Assembly (NCBI RefSeq): GCF_040640155.1
Contig: NZ_JBFABE010000046.1
Span: 1-64,000 of the forward strand
Source of the DNA: Streptosporangium sp040640155
GTDB taxonomy: Bacteria; Actinomycetota; Actinomycetes; Streptosporangiales; Streptosporangiaceae
DNA: 64,000 nt
Direction: 5' to 3'
Below, piece by piece: positions 1-9,168 of the stretch. Position numbers and translations under genes: made by a program. The notes beneath the pieces are model-generated. The model was not told the origin of the DNA, searched no databases, and saw only the letters and a program-made list of their open reading frames with translations. Each line of letters begins with the position of its first letter. The first letter of the stretch is position 1.

Positions 1-1042
1 CGGTGTCGGTGCCCGAGGGGTTGGTCGTCCAGCCGGTCGCCGTCTCGAAGGTGTCCTCCCAGATGGCCGGCGGCGGCGGCGTCGTGACCGCGGTCGTCCA
101 CACCGCGTACGCGATGGCGTCGGCGTTCCGGTTCAGCGCGGTGTCGTTGACGTTGGTGACGGTGTCGCACGCGCGGTGGTAGCAGGGGTCGAAGGGCTGA
201 CCCGCCGTGCCGCCCCACAGGGTGGCCTGCGCGCTGGTCTTGGTGCCCTCGGCGCCGGTGAAGGTGCCTCCCGCCGGGATGCCGACCGCGATGAACGGCC
301 CGTAGTCGGAGCGGCCGTCGAAGTCGGTGCCCCGGGTGGCCACGCCGATCGAGCTGAAGTACGCCGCGAGCGTCGCCTCCAGCTGCGCCGAGCCCGCCGG
401 GCCGGGGCCCGAGCCGACGCCGTCGGAGTTGTCGCCGTCGTAGAGGAAGTAGCCCGGGTTCGGCGAGCCGACCATGTCGAAGTTGTAGTAGCCCTTGATC
501 CTCGACCGCTCGGTGGAGGACAGGCTGTTCACGTACGCCTGGGAGCCGCGCAGGCCCAGCTCCTCCGCGCCCCACCACGCGAAGCGCAGGTGGCGGGTGG
601 GGGCCAGCGACTGGCGGGAGACCTCCAGGGCGGTCTCCAGGATGGCGGCGCTGCCGGTGCCGTTGTCGTTGATGCCCGGTCCGGCGGTCACGCTGTCGAG
701 GTGGGCGCCGATCATCAGGGTGTTGCTGGTGTCGCCGCCCGGCCAGTCGGCGATGACGTTGTAGCCGGTCGCGCCGCCGTAGGTGAACGACTGCAGCGTG
801 GTGGTGAAGCCCGCCGCGTCCAGCTTGCCCTTGACGTAGTTGGCCGAGGCCAGGTAGCCGGGGCGGCCGTGGGCGCGGTTGCCGCCGTTGGCGGTGGCGA
901 TGGACTGGAACTGCGTGAGGTGTGCCTTGACGGCGGTCAGCGAGATGTCCGGTGGGGCGGCCGCTGACGCCGACGGGGCGGTGAACGCCAGGGGGATGGC
1001 GAGGATCGCCGCCATGCCCATGGTCCACAATTTGCGCATCAT
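1..1042 (-). CDS. Secreted M28 zinc aminopeptidase, partial (C-terminus outside window)
   Basis: The reading frame is open to the left window edge. It starts at one of two adjacent ATG codons (1042 or 1039); GAGGAG lies 1 and 4 bases upstream of them, so 1039 is the better start. A signal peptide ends near the Ala-rich stretch after LAIPLAF. The fold matches Streptomyces griseus-type aminopeptidase: zinc ligands and catalytic residues appear in GAHLDS, GINDNG, WWGAEELGL, NFDMVGSPN and CYHRACD. After the catalytic domain comes a Pro-rich linker and the start of what looks like a C-terminal P-type domain (WEDTFETATGW), cut by the edge. It should release hydrophobic N-terminal residues from peptides outside the cell. 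It is a close paralogue of the next gene, which lies upstream on the same strand. Confidence 0.93.
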   Translation of the reverse strand, partial: MMRKLWTMGMAAILAIPLAFTAPSASAAAPPDISLTAVKAHLTQFQSIATANGGNRAHGRPGYLASANYVKGKLDAAGFTTTLQSFTYGGATGYNVIADWPGGDTSNTLMIGAHLDSVTAGPGINDNGTGSAAILETALEVSRQSLAPTRHLRFAWWGAEELGLRGSQAYVNSLSSTERSRIKGYYNFDMVGSPNPGYFLYDGDNSDGVGSGPGPAGSAQLEATLAAYFSSIGVATRGTDFDGRSDYGPFIAVGIPAGGTFTGAEGTKTSAQATLWGGTAGQPFDPCYHRACDTVTNVNDTALNRNADAIAYAVWTTAVTTPPPPAIWEDTFETATGWTTNPSGTDT

Positions 1043-1130
1043 GCTCCTCGGATATGAGGGTGGGGGGTCCCCCGGGAGGCGCGCCCCCCGGGTCGGGGGC
1101 GCGCCGTACAGCCGTGGTGCCATGTGGTCG

Positions 1131-1174
1131 TGCGTGGTCGTGCGGGGTGGTGCGGGGTGGTGCGGGGTGGTGCG
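1131..1174. repeat. 10-bp minisatellite between the two aminopeptidase genes
   Basis: Three exact copies of tgcggggtgg follow one degenerate copy and end in tgcg. The array sits in the roughly 150-bp spacer downstream of the 520-residue aminopeptidase gene. No hairpin with a U-tract is evident. Confidence 0.7.
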
Positions 1175-1193
1175 CTTGCGTGACCGCTCCGCG

Positions 1194-2756
1194 CTAGCGG
1201 GCCGCGCCCTCGGGCGCGGTGCTCCTCGCGGTGCTCTTGGCGAGCGCCGCGGCGTTGCGGTCGGGGATACCGGTCAGGTCGTAGGCGTAGAACGCGGTGG
1301 CGTAGCCCACGGCCTTGGAGTTGCGCTCCAGGGCGGCGGCGTTGACGTTCTCGATGCCGTCGCAGGCGGAGTGGTAGCAGGGGTCGTAGGCGACACCGGC
1401 GGTGCCGCCGAACTTCGCGGCCTGCTCGGGGGTCTTGATGCCCTCGGCGCCGGTGAAGATACCACCGGCCGGGATGCCGTTGGCGATGAACGCGCCGTAG
1501 TCGGAGCGGCCGGTGAAGTCGGTGCCCTCGAACGGCAGGTTGCGCTTGGCGTAGAACGCCTCCAGGCGCTTCTCGATCTCGGCCGATCCGGCCGGGCCGG
1601 CCGGGGCGCCCTCGGCGTCGGAGTCGTCACCGTCGTACAGGAAGGTGCCGTCGTTCGGCGAGGCGACCATGTCGAAGTTCAGGTAGAGCCGGATCTTGTC
1701 CCGCTCGGCCTGCGACAGGCCCGCGACGTACTGCTCGGAGCCGAGCAGGCCGAGCTCCTCGGCGCCCCACCAGGCGAAGCGCAACCGGTGCTTGGTGGGC
1801 ACGTGGGCCAGCTTGAGCGCGGTCTCCAGGATGGCGGCGCTGCCGGAGCCGTTGTCGTTGATGCCGGCGCCCTCGGGCACGCTGTCCAGGTGGGCGCCGA
1901 CCGCCACGATCTCGCCGGACTTGCCCCAGCGGGAGTCGGCGATCAGGTTCTTGGTACGGCCGACCTCGGTCTTGGCGTCGACCTTGAGGCGCACGGTCGT
2001 GTTCGGGCTGTCGGCCAGGTCAAGGCCGACGGCCGTGCTCGCCATCACGATGGGCATGTCGAAGCGCCACTCGATGATGTCGAAGACGAGCGGGTCGGTA
2101 CGGCCCGGCTGGCCCTCGTTGAAGAAGATCACACCGGCCGCGCCGGCGGCCTTGGCGTTGGTCGCCTTGTCGACGAACGCGCAGGTGCCGCGCTGGAGCA
2201 GCGCGATCCGGCCCGGGACGAACCCGGCGAAGTCCGCCGTCTCGCAGCCCGCGGTCGAGGTGTTCGGGGTCGGCGAGGGCGGGATGACCGCGTCGACGAC
2301 CTGCACCTGGGCGGTGACGTCGCCACCGTCGGAGGAGACGACGGTCACGAAGTCGGCCGGCGTGGCGTAGGTCTTCGCCTCGGGGGCCGTCTGCTCCAGG
2401 ACCGGGGGACTGAACTCCTGCCAGCCGAGCGGGAACTCGACGTCGGTCGTGGAGGTCTTGTATCCGGCCTTGCGCAGCTTGTCCTGCAGATAGGCCAGGG
2501 AGGCGTCGTAACCGGGTGAGCCCGCGGCCCGGTTGCCGCCGTTGGCGGTCGCGATCTCGTAGAACTTGTCCAGGTGCTTCTGGACGTTCTTGCCCTTGAT
2601 CTGGGTCGCGAACACGTTGGCCAGGACGTCGGAGACGACGGGGCCGGTGGTGTTCGCGGGGGTCGCGCTCGCCGGGACCGTGAAGGCGAGGGGGAGGGCG
2701 ATGGCCGTGACCACGGTGACTGCCTGAACCATGGTACGGCGTAACCTCAGGCGCAT
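1194..2756 (-). CDS. Secreted M28 aminopeptidase with PA domain
   Basis: This 520-residue exported peptidase has an Arg-rich n-region and hydrophobic core ending at PASA (about residue 31). A protease-associated (PA) domain is inserted around residues 135-270 (Cys-bearing GCETADF and GTCAF segments). The M28 core follows with GAHLDS, GINDNGSGSA, WWGAEELGL, NFDMVASPN and CYHSACD, which supply the two-zinc site and the catalytic Glu. Unlike its downstream paralogue it ends shortly after the catalytic domain, without a P-type domain. The two genes lie in tandem on the same strand about 150 bp apart and probably arose by duplication, with the PA domain gained or lost in one. The expected role is extracellular peptide degradation for nutrition. 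Confidence 0.95.
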   Translation of the reverse strand: MRLRLRRTMVQAVTVVTAIALPLAFTVPASATPANTTGPVVSDVLANVFATQIKGKNVQKHLDKFYEIATANGGNRAAGSPGYDASLAYLQDKLRKAGYKTSTTDVEFPLGWQEFSPPVLEQTAPEAKTYATPADFVTVVSSDGGDVTAQVQVVDAVIPPSPTPNTSTAGCETADFAGFVPGRIALLQRGTCAFVDKATNAKAAGAAGVIFFNEGQPGRTDPLVFDIIEWRFDMPIVMASTAVGLDLADSPNTTVRLKVDAKTEVGRTKNLIADSRWGKSGEIVAVGAHLDSVPEGAGINDNGSGSAAILETALKLAHVPTKHRLRFAWWGAEELGLLGSEQYVAGLSQAERDKIRLYLNFDMVASPNDGTFLYDGDDSDAEGAPAGPAGSAEIEKRLEAFYAKRNLPFEGTDFTGRSDYGAFIANGIPAGGIFTGAEGIKTPEQAAKFGGTAGVAYDPCYHSACDGIENVNAAALERNSKAVGYATAFYAYDLTGIPDRNAAALAKSTARSTAPEGAAR

Positions 2757-2967
2757 AACGCTCCTAGGGGTGGAACGGGAGAGGGATTCCCTCGTGCGTA
2801 CATGGCGGAACGTACCGTGATCAAACGGTTTCGCCTAGACGTATCTCCGCCGAGATGGGCAGAAGTTATAGCTCGACCCTGTCAGGGTTTTCTCAGGGGT
2901 GCCTCGGGAACGGGCTGACGAGAGCCGTTCGTTGAACAGACGAAGAACATCGATCCGGGGAGACATC

Positions 2968-3153
2968 GTGCATCGTTCGAGAAACCACAAGATAATCGCC
3001 GGCGTCTGCGGTGGCATCGCGGAGACCCTCAACATGCCCCCCACGCTGGTCCGGGTGTTCTGGCTGCTGCTCTCGCTCATCCCGGGGCCGCTCTGGGTCG
3101 CCTACGTGCTCATGTGGATCTTCGTCCCGAAGGCGCCGGCGGTCCGCTACTGA
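2968..3153 (+). CDS. Small PspC-domain membrane protein
   Basis: This 61-residue protein consists of a single PspC domain: a basic N-terminus, the conserved KIIAGVCGGIAE motif, and one hydrophobic segment (VFWLLLSLIPGPLWVAYVLMWIFV, about 28-52) typical of phage-shock-protein-C-like membrane proteins. I chose the GTG at 2968 because GGGGAG sits 5 bases upstream and the family motif begins a few residues in; an upstream GTG in the same frame (2899) would add 23 unconserved residues. In actinomycetes such proteins are linked to envelope-stress sensing, but the specific role here is unknown. It ends 15 bp before lipB on the same strand. Confidence 0.85.
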   Translation: MHRSRNHKIIAGVCGGIAETLNMPPTLVRVFWLLLSLIPGPLWVAYVLMWIFVPKAPAVRY

Positions 3154-3168
3154 AAATAGGCTGGGGGC

Positions 3169-3807
3169 ATGAGGCGACGCCCACTGTCCCTGGTCCGGGA
3201 CGACCTGGTCGACTACGAGAAGGCCATGGAGCGGATGACCGACCTGGTCGGTCGGCGGCAGCGCGACGAGTGCTCCGACACGCTCTGGCTGCTCAGCCAC
3301 CCGCGGGTGTACACCGTCGGCAGGCGGACCGACGAGAGCCACCTGCCCGATCCGGCTCACGGCATCCCCGTCGTGAGCACGGGTCGGGGCGGCCAGCTCA
3401 CCTACCACGGCCCCGGCCAGCTCGTCGGGTATCTGATCGTCAAGCTCGGCGAGGACGAGGGGATCGTGGACTACGTCCGCGAGGTCGAGCTGAGGCTCGT
3501 CCGCGCGCTCGGCGCGCTGGGCGTCCCGGCCGAGCGCCGGGACACCCCGCCGGGGTCGGAACTGCTGACCGGCGTGTGGACGAGCGAGACGGGACGCAAG
3601 ATCGCCTCCATCGGCATGCGGCAGAGCCGCGGCGTCACCAGCCACGGATTCGCCCTCAACGTCGACGGCGACCTGGCCCCGTGGGGCTGGGCGGTGGCCT
3701 GCGGCATGCCCGAGGTGGACATGACCTCGGTGGGCCGGGAGGCCCCCGCCGCCGCGGAGATGGACCGGGTCCGGGCGGCGGTGGCCGAGGCCTTCGAGGC
3801 GGGCTGA
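3169..3807 (+). CDS. lipB: Octanoyltransferase (lipoate biosynthesis protein B)
   Basis: LipB moves octanoyl groups from octanoyl-ACP to lipoyl domains of 2-oxoacid dehydrogenases and the glycine cleavage H protein, the first step of endogenous lipoate synthesis in the cytoplasm. The 212-residue length is normal. Diagnostic blocks are present: RGGQLTYHGPGQLVGY around residue 75, GRKIASIGMRQSRGVTSHG around 142 with the catalytic Lys, and the catalytic Cys in ACGMP near residue 176. The lipA gene often found beside lipB is absent here; the next gene downstream is convergent. The start ATG follows the PspC gene by 15 bp. Confidence 0.96.
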   Translation: MRRRPLSLVRDDLVDYEKAMERMTDLVGRRQRDECSDTLWLLSHPRVYTVGRRTDESHLPDPAHGIPVVSTGRGGQLTYHGPGQLVGYLIVKLGEDEGIVDYVREVELRLVRALGALGVPAERRDTPPGSELLTGVWTSETGRKIASIGMRQSRGVTSHGFALNVDGDLAPWGWAVACGMPEVDMTSVGREAPAAAEMDRVRAAVAEAFEAG

Positions 3808-3882
3808 CCGTTCCCGGCGGGGCAGCGCGACTCCCGGCAGGACGGGCGACTCCGGCCGGGGCCGCGCGACGGCCGGGACGGG

Positions 3883-5502
3883 TCAGCCGGCGGGACCCCT
3901 GCCGGCCGGACCGTCCGCCGGGTCACCGGGCGTGCCCGCGGGTCCGGCCGGTTCCGCGGGTCCGGCCGCCCCCGCCGGGTCGAACGCCTCGGCCATGTCG
4001 ACCGTGCGGCGCGGGCCGGTGAACCAGTGCCTGGCCGACAGCGCCCACCACAGGCCGACACCCAGCACCATCACGCCGACCACGATCGGCGAGTAGTTCA
4101 CCGAGGTCCAGGTGAACTCGTCGCTGAACGGCACGGCCGAGGGCACCAGCGGCATGACGAAGTAGATCGAGATGATCACGATCTCGACGATGGCGATCCA
4201 GCACATGACCCTGTACCTGCGCCCCAGCGTCCAGGGGCCGGGCTCGAACCGGTCGCCCATCCGCAGCCGGAGCCAGATCGGGATCGCGAAGGCGATGTAG
4301 AGGCCGATGACCGCCACCGAGACGACCGCGTAGAAGGCCAGCGGCACCCCGCCGGGGGCCTCGTACAGGGCGGGCAGGGTGAGGATCAGCGCGACCGCGC
4401 AGCCGAAGACGATCGCGTTGACCGGGGTGCGGTTGGCGTCCACCTTCGACCACAGCCGCCAGCCGGGGATGGCGCCGTCCCGGGAGAAGGCGTAGGTCAT
4501 CCGGGACATCGAGGTCACGCAGCTCATGCCGCAGAAGAACTGGCCGATGGTGGAGATCGTGAAGATCGCCGTGGCCAGGTTGCCGGGGACGGCGCTGTCG
4601 AAGATGGCGCCGACGAAGCCGCCCGCCTCGTTGATCGCGTTCACGTCGGTGGCCGCGAAGAGGAAGGCCAGCAGCAGGATCCAGCCGCCGATCGCCGAGT
4701 AGAAGATCGACTGCCACAGTCCCCTGGCGGCGGCGGTGGAGGCGCCCTGGGTCTCCTCGGACACGTGCGCGCACGCGTCGAACCCGGTGATCGTGTACTG
4801 GGTCAGCAGGAAGCCGAGCGGCAGCACGTAGAACCAGTAGGACGAGTCGGCGAAACCGGAGTTGTTGATCGTCTCGGTGAACACGAACGACATCGACTGG
4901 TGCGAGTCCGGGCCGAAGACCAGGATCAGCACGACCGCCGCGGCGCCGAACACGTGCCACCACACCGAGACGTTCTGCAGCGTCGAGATCAGCCGGTGGC
5001 TGAAGATGTTGATCAGCGCGTGCAGGACGAGGATGACCGCGAACAGGATGAACGCGTTGTTCAGGTTGGGGTCCCAGCCGGGGAGGAACCGGCTGAGGGT
5101 GATGTTCAGGAACGTGGCGCAGCCGTAGTCGACCGAGGCCGTCACGGCGATCAGCCCGATGAGGTTGAACCACCCGGTGAACCAGCCGTGGATCGGCTTG
5201 CCCATCTTCGCGGCCCACCAGTAGATCCCGCCGGCGGTCGGGTAGGCCGAGACCAGCTCCGACATGCAGAGCCCGATGATCAGGATGAAGATCGAGATCA
5301 ACGGCCATCCCCACGAGATGGCGATGGGGCCGCCGTTGTTCCACGCCTGGCCGAACGTGGTGAAGCAACCGGCCAGGATGGAGATGATCGAGAAGGAGAT
5401 GGCGAAGTTGGAGAAGCCGCTCCAGGTTCTGGAGAGCTCCTGCTTGTAACCGAGTTCGGCGAGCCGCTTCGCGTCCTCGTCGACCGATGTGGGCTTGGTC
5501 AC
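3883..5502 (-). CDS. APC-superfamily amino acid/amine permease
   Basis: This 539-residue protein has about 12 membrane segments. It contains the APC hallmarks SRTWSGFSNFAISFSIISIL near the N-terminus and YPTAGGIYWWAA around residue 85, and resembles the GABA/choline-type (ACT) permeases. The C-terminus is an odd Gly/Ala/Pro-rich hydrophilic tail of about 40 residues. It starts at a GTG whose bases overlap the stop codon of the upstream kinase gene (GTGA), so the two are translationally coupled. Next to a choline-kinase-like enzyme and a divergent dimethylglycine/sarcosine-type oxidoreductase, a quaternary amine or N-methylated amino acid is the likely substrate; this is inferred from context only. 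Confidence 0.9.
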   Translation of the reverse strand: MTKPTSVDEDAKRLAELGYKQELSRTWSGFSNFAISFSIISILAGCFTTFGQAWNNGGPIAISWGWPLISIFILIIGLCMSELVSAYPTAGGIYWWAAKMGKPIHGWFTGWFNLIGLIAVTASVDYGCATFLNITLSRFLPGWDPNLNNAFILFAVILVLHALINIFSHRLISTLQNVSVWWHVFGAAAVVLILVFGPDSHQSMSFVFTETINNSGFADSSYWFYVLPLGFLLTQYTITGFDACAHVSEETQGASTAAARGLWQSIFYSAIGGWILLLAFLFAATDVNAINEAGGFVGAIFDSAVPGNLATAIFTISTIGQFFCGMSCVTSMSRMTYAFSRDGAIPGWRLWSKVDANRTPVNAIVFGCAVALILTLPALYEAPGGVPLAFYAVVSVAVIGLYIAFAIPIWLRLRMGDRFEPGPWTLGRRYRVMCWIAIVEIVIISIYFVMPLVPSAVPFSDEFTWTSVNYSPIVVGVMVLGVGLWWALSARHWFTGPRRTVDMAEAFDPAGAAGPAEPAGPAGTPGDPADGPAGRGPAG

Positions 5503-6452
5503 TCAAGCCTCCTTGCGTGGTGGTGCGGGGGGTGTGAGGATCCGGGGCTCGCGCCCCGGACGTCGTCGACGAGCCGTCCGAACCCCGGGTCGTCCAGGTC
5601 CCGTACGGCCTGCGAGAACTTGTCGGCCGCCTCGGCCCGGTAGTCGAAGTCGGCGTCGGCCGCCTGCTCCCTCAGCAGTCCGTGGTGGACGGCGAACCAG
5701 AGCGTCCAGGTCAGGTTGGACATGATCAGGTTGAGCCTGACCCGGGCGGTGAACCGCCGGTCCTCGGCGCCGAGGTAGGCGCGGGCCAGCCGCGCGGTCA
5801 GGTCGGGGTCGTAGTCGGCCTCGGCGGCGATGTCGCCCAGCTCGAACGCCGGGTCGTTGTTCCCCGAGAGCTGGTAGTCGACGATCCTGACCTCGTCGCC
5901 GCAGCGGATGAGGTTCTCCGGCAGCAGGTCGTTGTGGCAGGGCACGGTGGGCGCCGGATCGGCGGCCAGCGCCCGCTCGATCTCCGCCGCCGCGGGAAGG
6001 CGGTCGAGGTAGCCGTCGGGTACGGGCAGTTCGTGGGTACGGCACAGGGTGAGGAACTCGTCCAGCTTGCGGAAGATGGAGAAGTCGTTGACGAACCGGG
6101 GGCCGGCGTGCAGCCGGCGGCAGGCCGCCGCGATCGGGCCGGGGAGCTCCCGTACCGCGTCCGCGTCCAGGGTGACGCCGTCGAGGTACTCCAGCACCAT
6201 CGCGCCCGGGAGCCGGTGCAGCACCCTGGCGCCGACCCCGGCGTCCGCGGCGCGCACGGTGTTGGCGATCTCCTGTGCCAGCGGGATGCCGAGCCCGGCC
6301 CCGGACACCCGGGGGTCCAGGACGCGCAGCAGCCAGCGCCGGCCGTCCGCCGCGTCCAGGCGGATGATCCGGTGGCTGAGGCCCCCCTTGATCGGCGTCT
6401 CGGTCACGGGCTGTCCCGCCCAGGCGCGGACGTCGGCTAGAGGATCTGGCAT
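5499..6452 (-). CDS. Choline/ethanolamine-kinase-like phosphotransferase
   Basis: This 317-residue enzyme has the aminoglycoside-phosphotransferase/choline-kinase fold. It has the catalytic loop CHNDLLPENL (HND rather than HGD) and the metal-binding segment IVDYQLSGNNDPAFELGD, both closer to choline kinases than to antibiotic kinases. The ATG at 6452 has AAAGGAGGG seven or so bases upstream and fits the family N-terminus; the open frame continues far upstream, but that part is antisense to the divergent oxidoreductase gene. Its stop overlaps the start of the permease gene by four bases. It probably phosphorylates the amine imported by the permease, or a related small alcohol. Confidence 0.88.
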   Translation of the reverse strand: MPDPLADVRAWAGQPVTETPIKGGLSHRIIRLDAADGRRWLLRVLDPRVSGAGLGIPLAQEIANTVRAADAGVGARVLHRLPGAMVLEYLDGVTLDADAVRELPGPIAAACRRLHAGPRFVNDFSIFRKLDEFLTLCRTHELPVPDGYLDRLPAAAEIERALAADPAPTVPCHNDLLPENLIRCGDEVRIVDYQLSGNNDPAFELGDIAAEADYDPDLTARLARAYLGAEDRRFTARVRLNLIMSNLTWTLWFAVHHGLLREQAADADFDYRAEAADKFSQAVRDLDDPGFGRLVDDVRGASPGSSHPPHHHARRLE

Positions 6453-6482
6453 GCCGCCCTCCTTTGGCCTACCTTCAGACCA

Positions 6483-6511
6483 TTGATCCGATTTTGCGTG
6501 CACGGTGTTAC
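6483..6511 (+). promoter_or_regulatory. Possible promoter for the FAD/GcvT oxidoreductase gene
   Basis: TTGATC and TGTTAC are separated by 17 bases in the 75-bp divergent intergenic region, with a purine-rich ribosome site (GGGGGGAC) and the ATG at 6528 downstream. The match is modest and has not been tested. Confidence 0.35.
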
Positions 6512-6527
6512 AGGGGGGACGTGAACC

Positions 6528-8999
6528 ATGGAACTTCCCGGCTCCGCACGGGCGGTCGTGATCGGCGGCGGGGTGGCCGGATGCAGCGTGGCCTACCATC
6601 TGGCACGGCTCGGCTGGACCGAGGTGCTGCTGGTGGAACGGCACGAGCTCACCGAGGGGACGACCTGGCACTCGGCCGGTTTCGTCGGCCAGCTCCGCTC
6701 CACCGTCACCCAGACAAAGATGATCATGTATTCGGCGGGCCTCTACCCCGAGCTGGCCGAGCTCACCGGTCTCGACCCGGGCTGGCACGGGGTCGGCGGC
6801 CTGCGGCTGGCCACCACGCCCGAGCGGGTGCAGGAGTCGCTGCGGCTGGCCGGGGCCGCGGAGACCTACGGGCTCGGCATCGAGATGCTCTCCGGCGCCG
6901 AGGCCGGGCAGAGGCTCCCCCTGCTGAACGCCCGGGACGTGCGGGCCGCGCTCTGGCTGCCCGGGGACGGCTGGCTGGATCCGGCGCTGCTGGCCAGGGC
7001 GCTGGCGGCGGGGGCGCGGAAGCTGGGCGTGCGGATCCTCACCGGGACCCGCGTGACGGGGCTCGACGTGGCGGGCGGCGCGATCACCGGCGTACGGCTC
7101 GCGCGGGGCGGCGGTGACGGGGACGCCGGGGAGACCGAGGAGTGGTCGGTCCAGGCGGAGACCGTGGTCGTCGCGGCGGGCGCGGCCAGTGGCAGGGTCG
7201 GGCGGCTGGCCGGGGTGGACATCCCGGTCGTGCCGATCAAACATCAATATGTCGTCACCGAGCCTTTCGGAGTCTCCTCGTTCATGCCCACGGTCCGGGA
7301 TCCGGACAACATTGTTTATTTTCGGGAGGAGGGCGGCGGGATCCTGGTCGGTGGGTATATTCGCGACCCCGAGATCTGGGACACGGCGGAACCGCTGGAG
7401 GAACCCCGCACGCTTTTCAATCCCGATATGGCGAAATTTCAGGAATCGTGGGATTCGGCGGTGCGGCGCGTCCCCGATCTCGCCCGTACCGGGATCGCGA
7501 AGGTCGTGCACGGTCCCGAGGCGTTCACCCCCGACGGCGAGTTCCTGCTCGGCGAGACCCCGGTCCGCGGCCTGTGGGCGGCGGCGGGGTTCTGCGTGCA
7601 CGGCCTGGCCGCGGCGGGCGGCGTGGGCAAGGTGATGGCCGAGTGGATCGTGGACGGCTCGCCCGAGTACGACGTGTTCGCCATGGACCTGCGCCGTTTC
7701 TCCGGGCACGCCCGCTCGGCCTCCTGGGCCCGCGCCAAGGCCCTGGACGCGTACTCGACGTACTACGACATCGTCTACCCCGGCGAGGAGCGCACCGCCG
7801 CCCGGCCGCTCCGCCGCTCACCGGCCTGGGTGCGGCACGTGGAGCTGGGTGCGGCGTTCGGCGAGAAGTCCGGCTGGGAGCGGGTCAACCGGTACGGGTC
7901 CGGCGCGCACCCGCCGGGGGACGGGGCGGGGCGCCGTCCGGACGGGTGGGCCGGGCGGATCTGGTCGCCGGCCGTCCGCGAGGAGTGCCTGGCCACCCGG
8001 GACGCCGCCGGGCTGTTCGACCAGAGCTCGTTCTCCAAGCTGGAGGTGTCCGGGCCCGGGGCGCTGGAGGGGCTGCGGTGGGCCTGCGCCGGGCGGATCG
8101 ACCGGCCCGTGGGCTCGGTCGTCTACACCCAGCTGCTGAACGCGCGAGGCGGCATCGAGGCGGACCTGACCGTCACCCGCCTGGCCGAGGACCGCTTCCG
8201 CCTGGTCACCGGCACCGCGTTCGGCGTCCACGACGCCGCCTGGCTGCGCGGCCTGGGCCTCGACGTCCGCGACGTGACCTCGGCCCACGCCTGCTACTGC
8301 CTCTGGGGGCCGCGGGCGCTCGACGTCCTCGGCTCCGTCTGTGCCGACGACCTGACCTTCGGCTACCTGCGGGCCCGGGAGATCAGCGTGGGGAACGTCC
8401 CGGTGCTGGCCCAGCGGGTGACGTTCGTGGGCGAGTTCGGCTGGGAGCTGTACTGCCCCACGGAGTACGGGCTGACGCTGTGGGACACGCTCATGGAGGC
8501 GGGGGCGCCCCACGGGATGCGCCCGGCCGGGTACCGCGCGATCGACTCGATGCGCCTGGAGAAGGGCTACCGCGTCTGGGGGCTGGACATCACCCCGGAG
8601 ACCACGCCGTGGGAGGCGGGCCTGGACTTCGCGGTCGCAGGCGACAGGGACTTCCTCGGCCGGGCGGCCCTCCACGCGCCGGCCGCCGCGGGCTCCGGGG
8701 ACGCCGCCCGGCGGGCGACGCCGGCGCGGCGGCTGTCCTGCCTGGTCCTGGACGACCCCCGCCAGGTCTGCCTGGGCGGCGAGCCGGTCCGCGCCGGCGG
8801 CCTGCCCGTCTCGCGGGTCACCAGCGGCGGGTACGGCCACCGCGTCGACCGCTCGATCGCCTACGCCTACCTGCCCGCGGCCACGGCCCCCGGCGACCGG
8901 GTGGAGGTCGGCGTCACCGGCGTCTGGACGGGCGCCGTCGTCGCCGCCGAACCCCTCTACGACCCGTCCTCGGAGCGCGTCCGCCGCCTGCCCGCCTGA
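6528..8999 (+). CDS. FAD-dependent dimethylglycine/sarcosine dehydrogenase-type oxidoreductase fused to GcvT domain
   Basis: This 823-residue protein has two parts. Residues about 8-400 form a DAO-type FAD domain: VVIGGGVAGCSVAYHLA dinucleotide motif and TTWHSAG, whose His48 is the position that binds FAD covalently in dimethylglycine and sarcosine dehydrogenases. Residues about 430-820 form an aminomethyltransferase (GcvT-like) folate domain. Such fusions oxidise an N-methyl amine and pass the one-carbon unit to tetrahydrofolate. The gene is divergent from the permease/kinase pair, suggesting one catabolic unit for a betaine-derived or other N-methylated compound. A local drop in GC around 7240-7450 (codons such as AAA, CAT, TTT) is visible but the frame is intact. 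Confidence 0.93.
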   Translation: MELPGSARAVVIGGGVAGCSVAYHLARLGWTEVLLVERHELTEGTTWHSAGFVGQLRSTVTQTKMIMYSAGLYPELAELTGLDPGWHGVGGLRLATTPERVQESLRLAGAAETYGLGIEMLSGAEAGQRLPLLNARDVRAALWLPGDGWLDPALLARALAAGARKLGVRILTGTRVTGLDVAGGAITGVRLARGGGDGDAGETEEWSVQAETVVVAAGAASGRVGRLAGVDIPVVPIKHQYVVTEPFGVSSFMPTVRDPDNIVYFREEGGGILVGGYIRDPEIWDTAEPLEEPRTLFNPDMAKFQESWDSAVRRVPDLARTGIAKVVHGPEAFTPDGEFLLGETPVRGLWAAAGFCVHGLAAAGGVGKVMAEWIVDGSPEYDVFAMDLRRFSGHARSASWARAKALDAYSTYYDIVYPGEERTAARPLRRSPAWVRHVELGAAFGEKSGWERVNRYGSGAHPPGDGAGRRPDGWAGRIWSPAVREECLATRDAAGLFDQSSFSKLEVSGPGALEGLRWACAGRIDRPVGSVVYTQLLNARGGIEADLTVTRLAEDRFRLVTGTAFGVHDAAWLRGLGLDVRDVTSAHACYCLWGPRALDVLGSVCADDLTFGYLRAREISVGNVPVLAQRVTFVGEFGWELYCPTEYGLTLWDTLMEAGAPHGMRPAGYRAIDSMRLEKGYRVWGLDITPETTPWEAGLDFAVAGDRDFLGRAALHAPAAAGSGDAARRATPARRLSCLVLDDPRQVCLGGEPVRAGGLPVSRVTSGGYGHRVDRSIAYAYLPAATAPGDRVEVGVTGVWTGAVVAAEPLYDPSSERVRRLPA

Positions 9000-9168
9000 C
9001 GTTCCCGGCCCCCGGCCGCTCCGGGGCCGCGTCCCGCCCGGCCCCGCCCCGCCCCGCCTCGCCCGCCCCAGGACGGGGCGGGGCGTGATCCGCCGCCCCT
9101 GATTTCCCGTACGTCCCTTCGTCACCTCGCGTCTCGGTCATCCTGTGTTGCGGAGACCGGCGTCACGG

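Noticed and set aside
879..2519. 546-residue plus-strand ORF opposite the second aminopeptidase gene
   Set aside because: It lies antisense to a well-supported M28 peptidase and is rich in Arg, Gly and Val, as expected from the complementary strand of high-GC coding DNA.
6453..7709. N-terminal extension of the kinase frame across the divergent oxidoreductase gene
   Set aside because: The frame stays open, but the sequence is antisense to the FAD domain. A good ribosome site and start lie at 6452.
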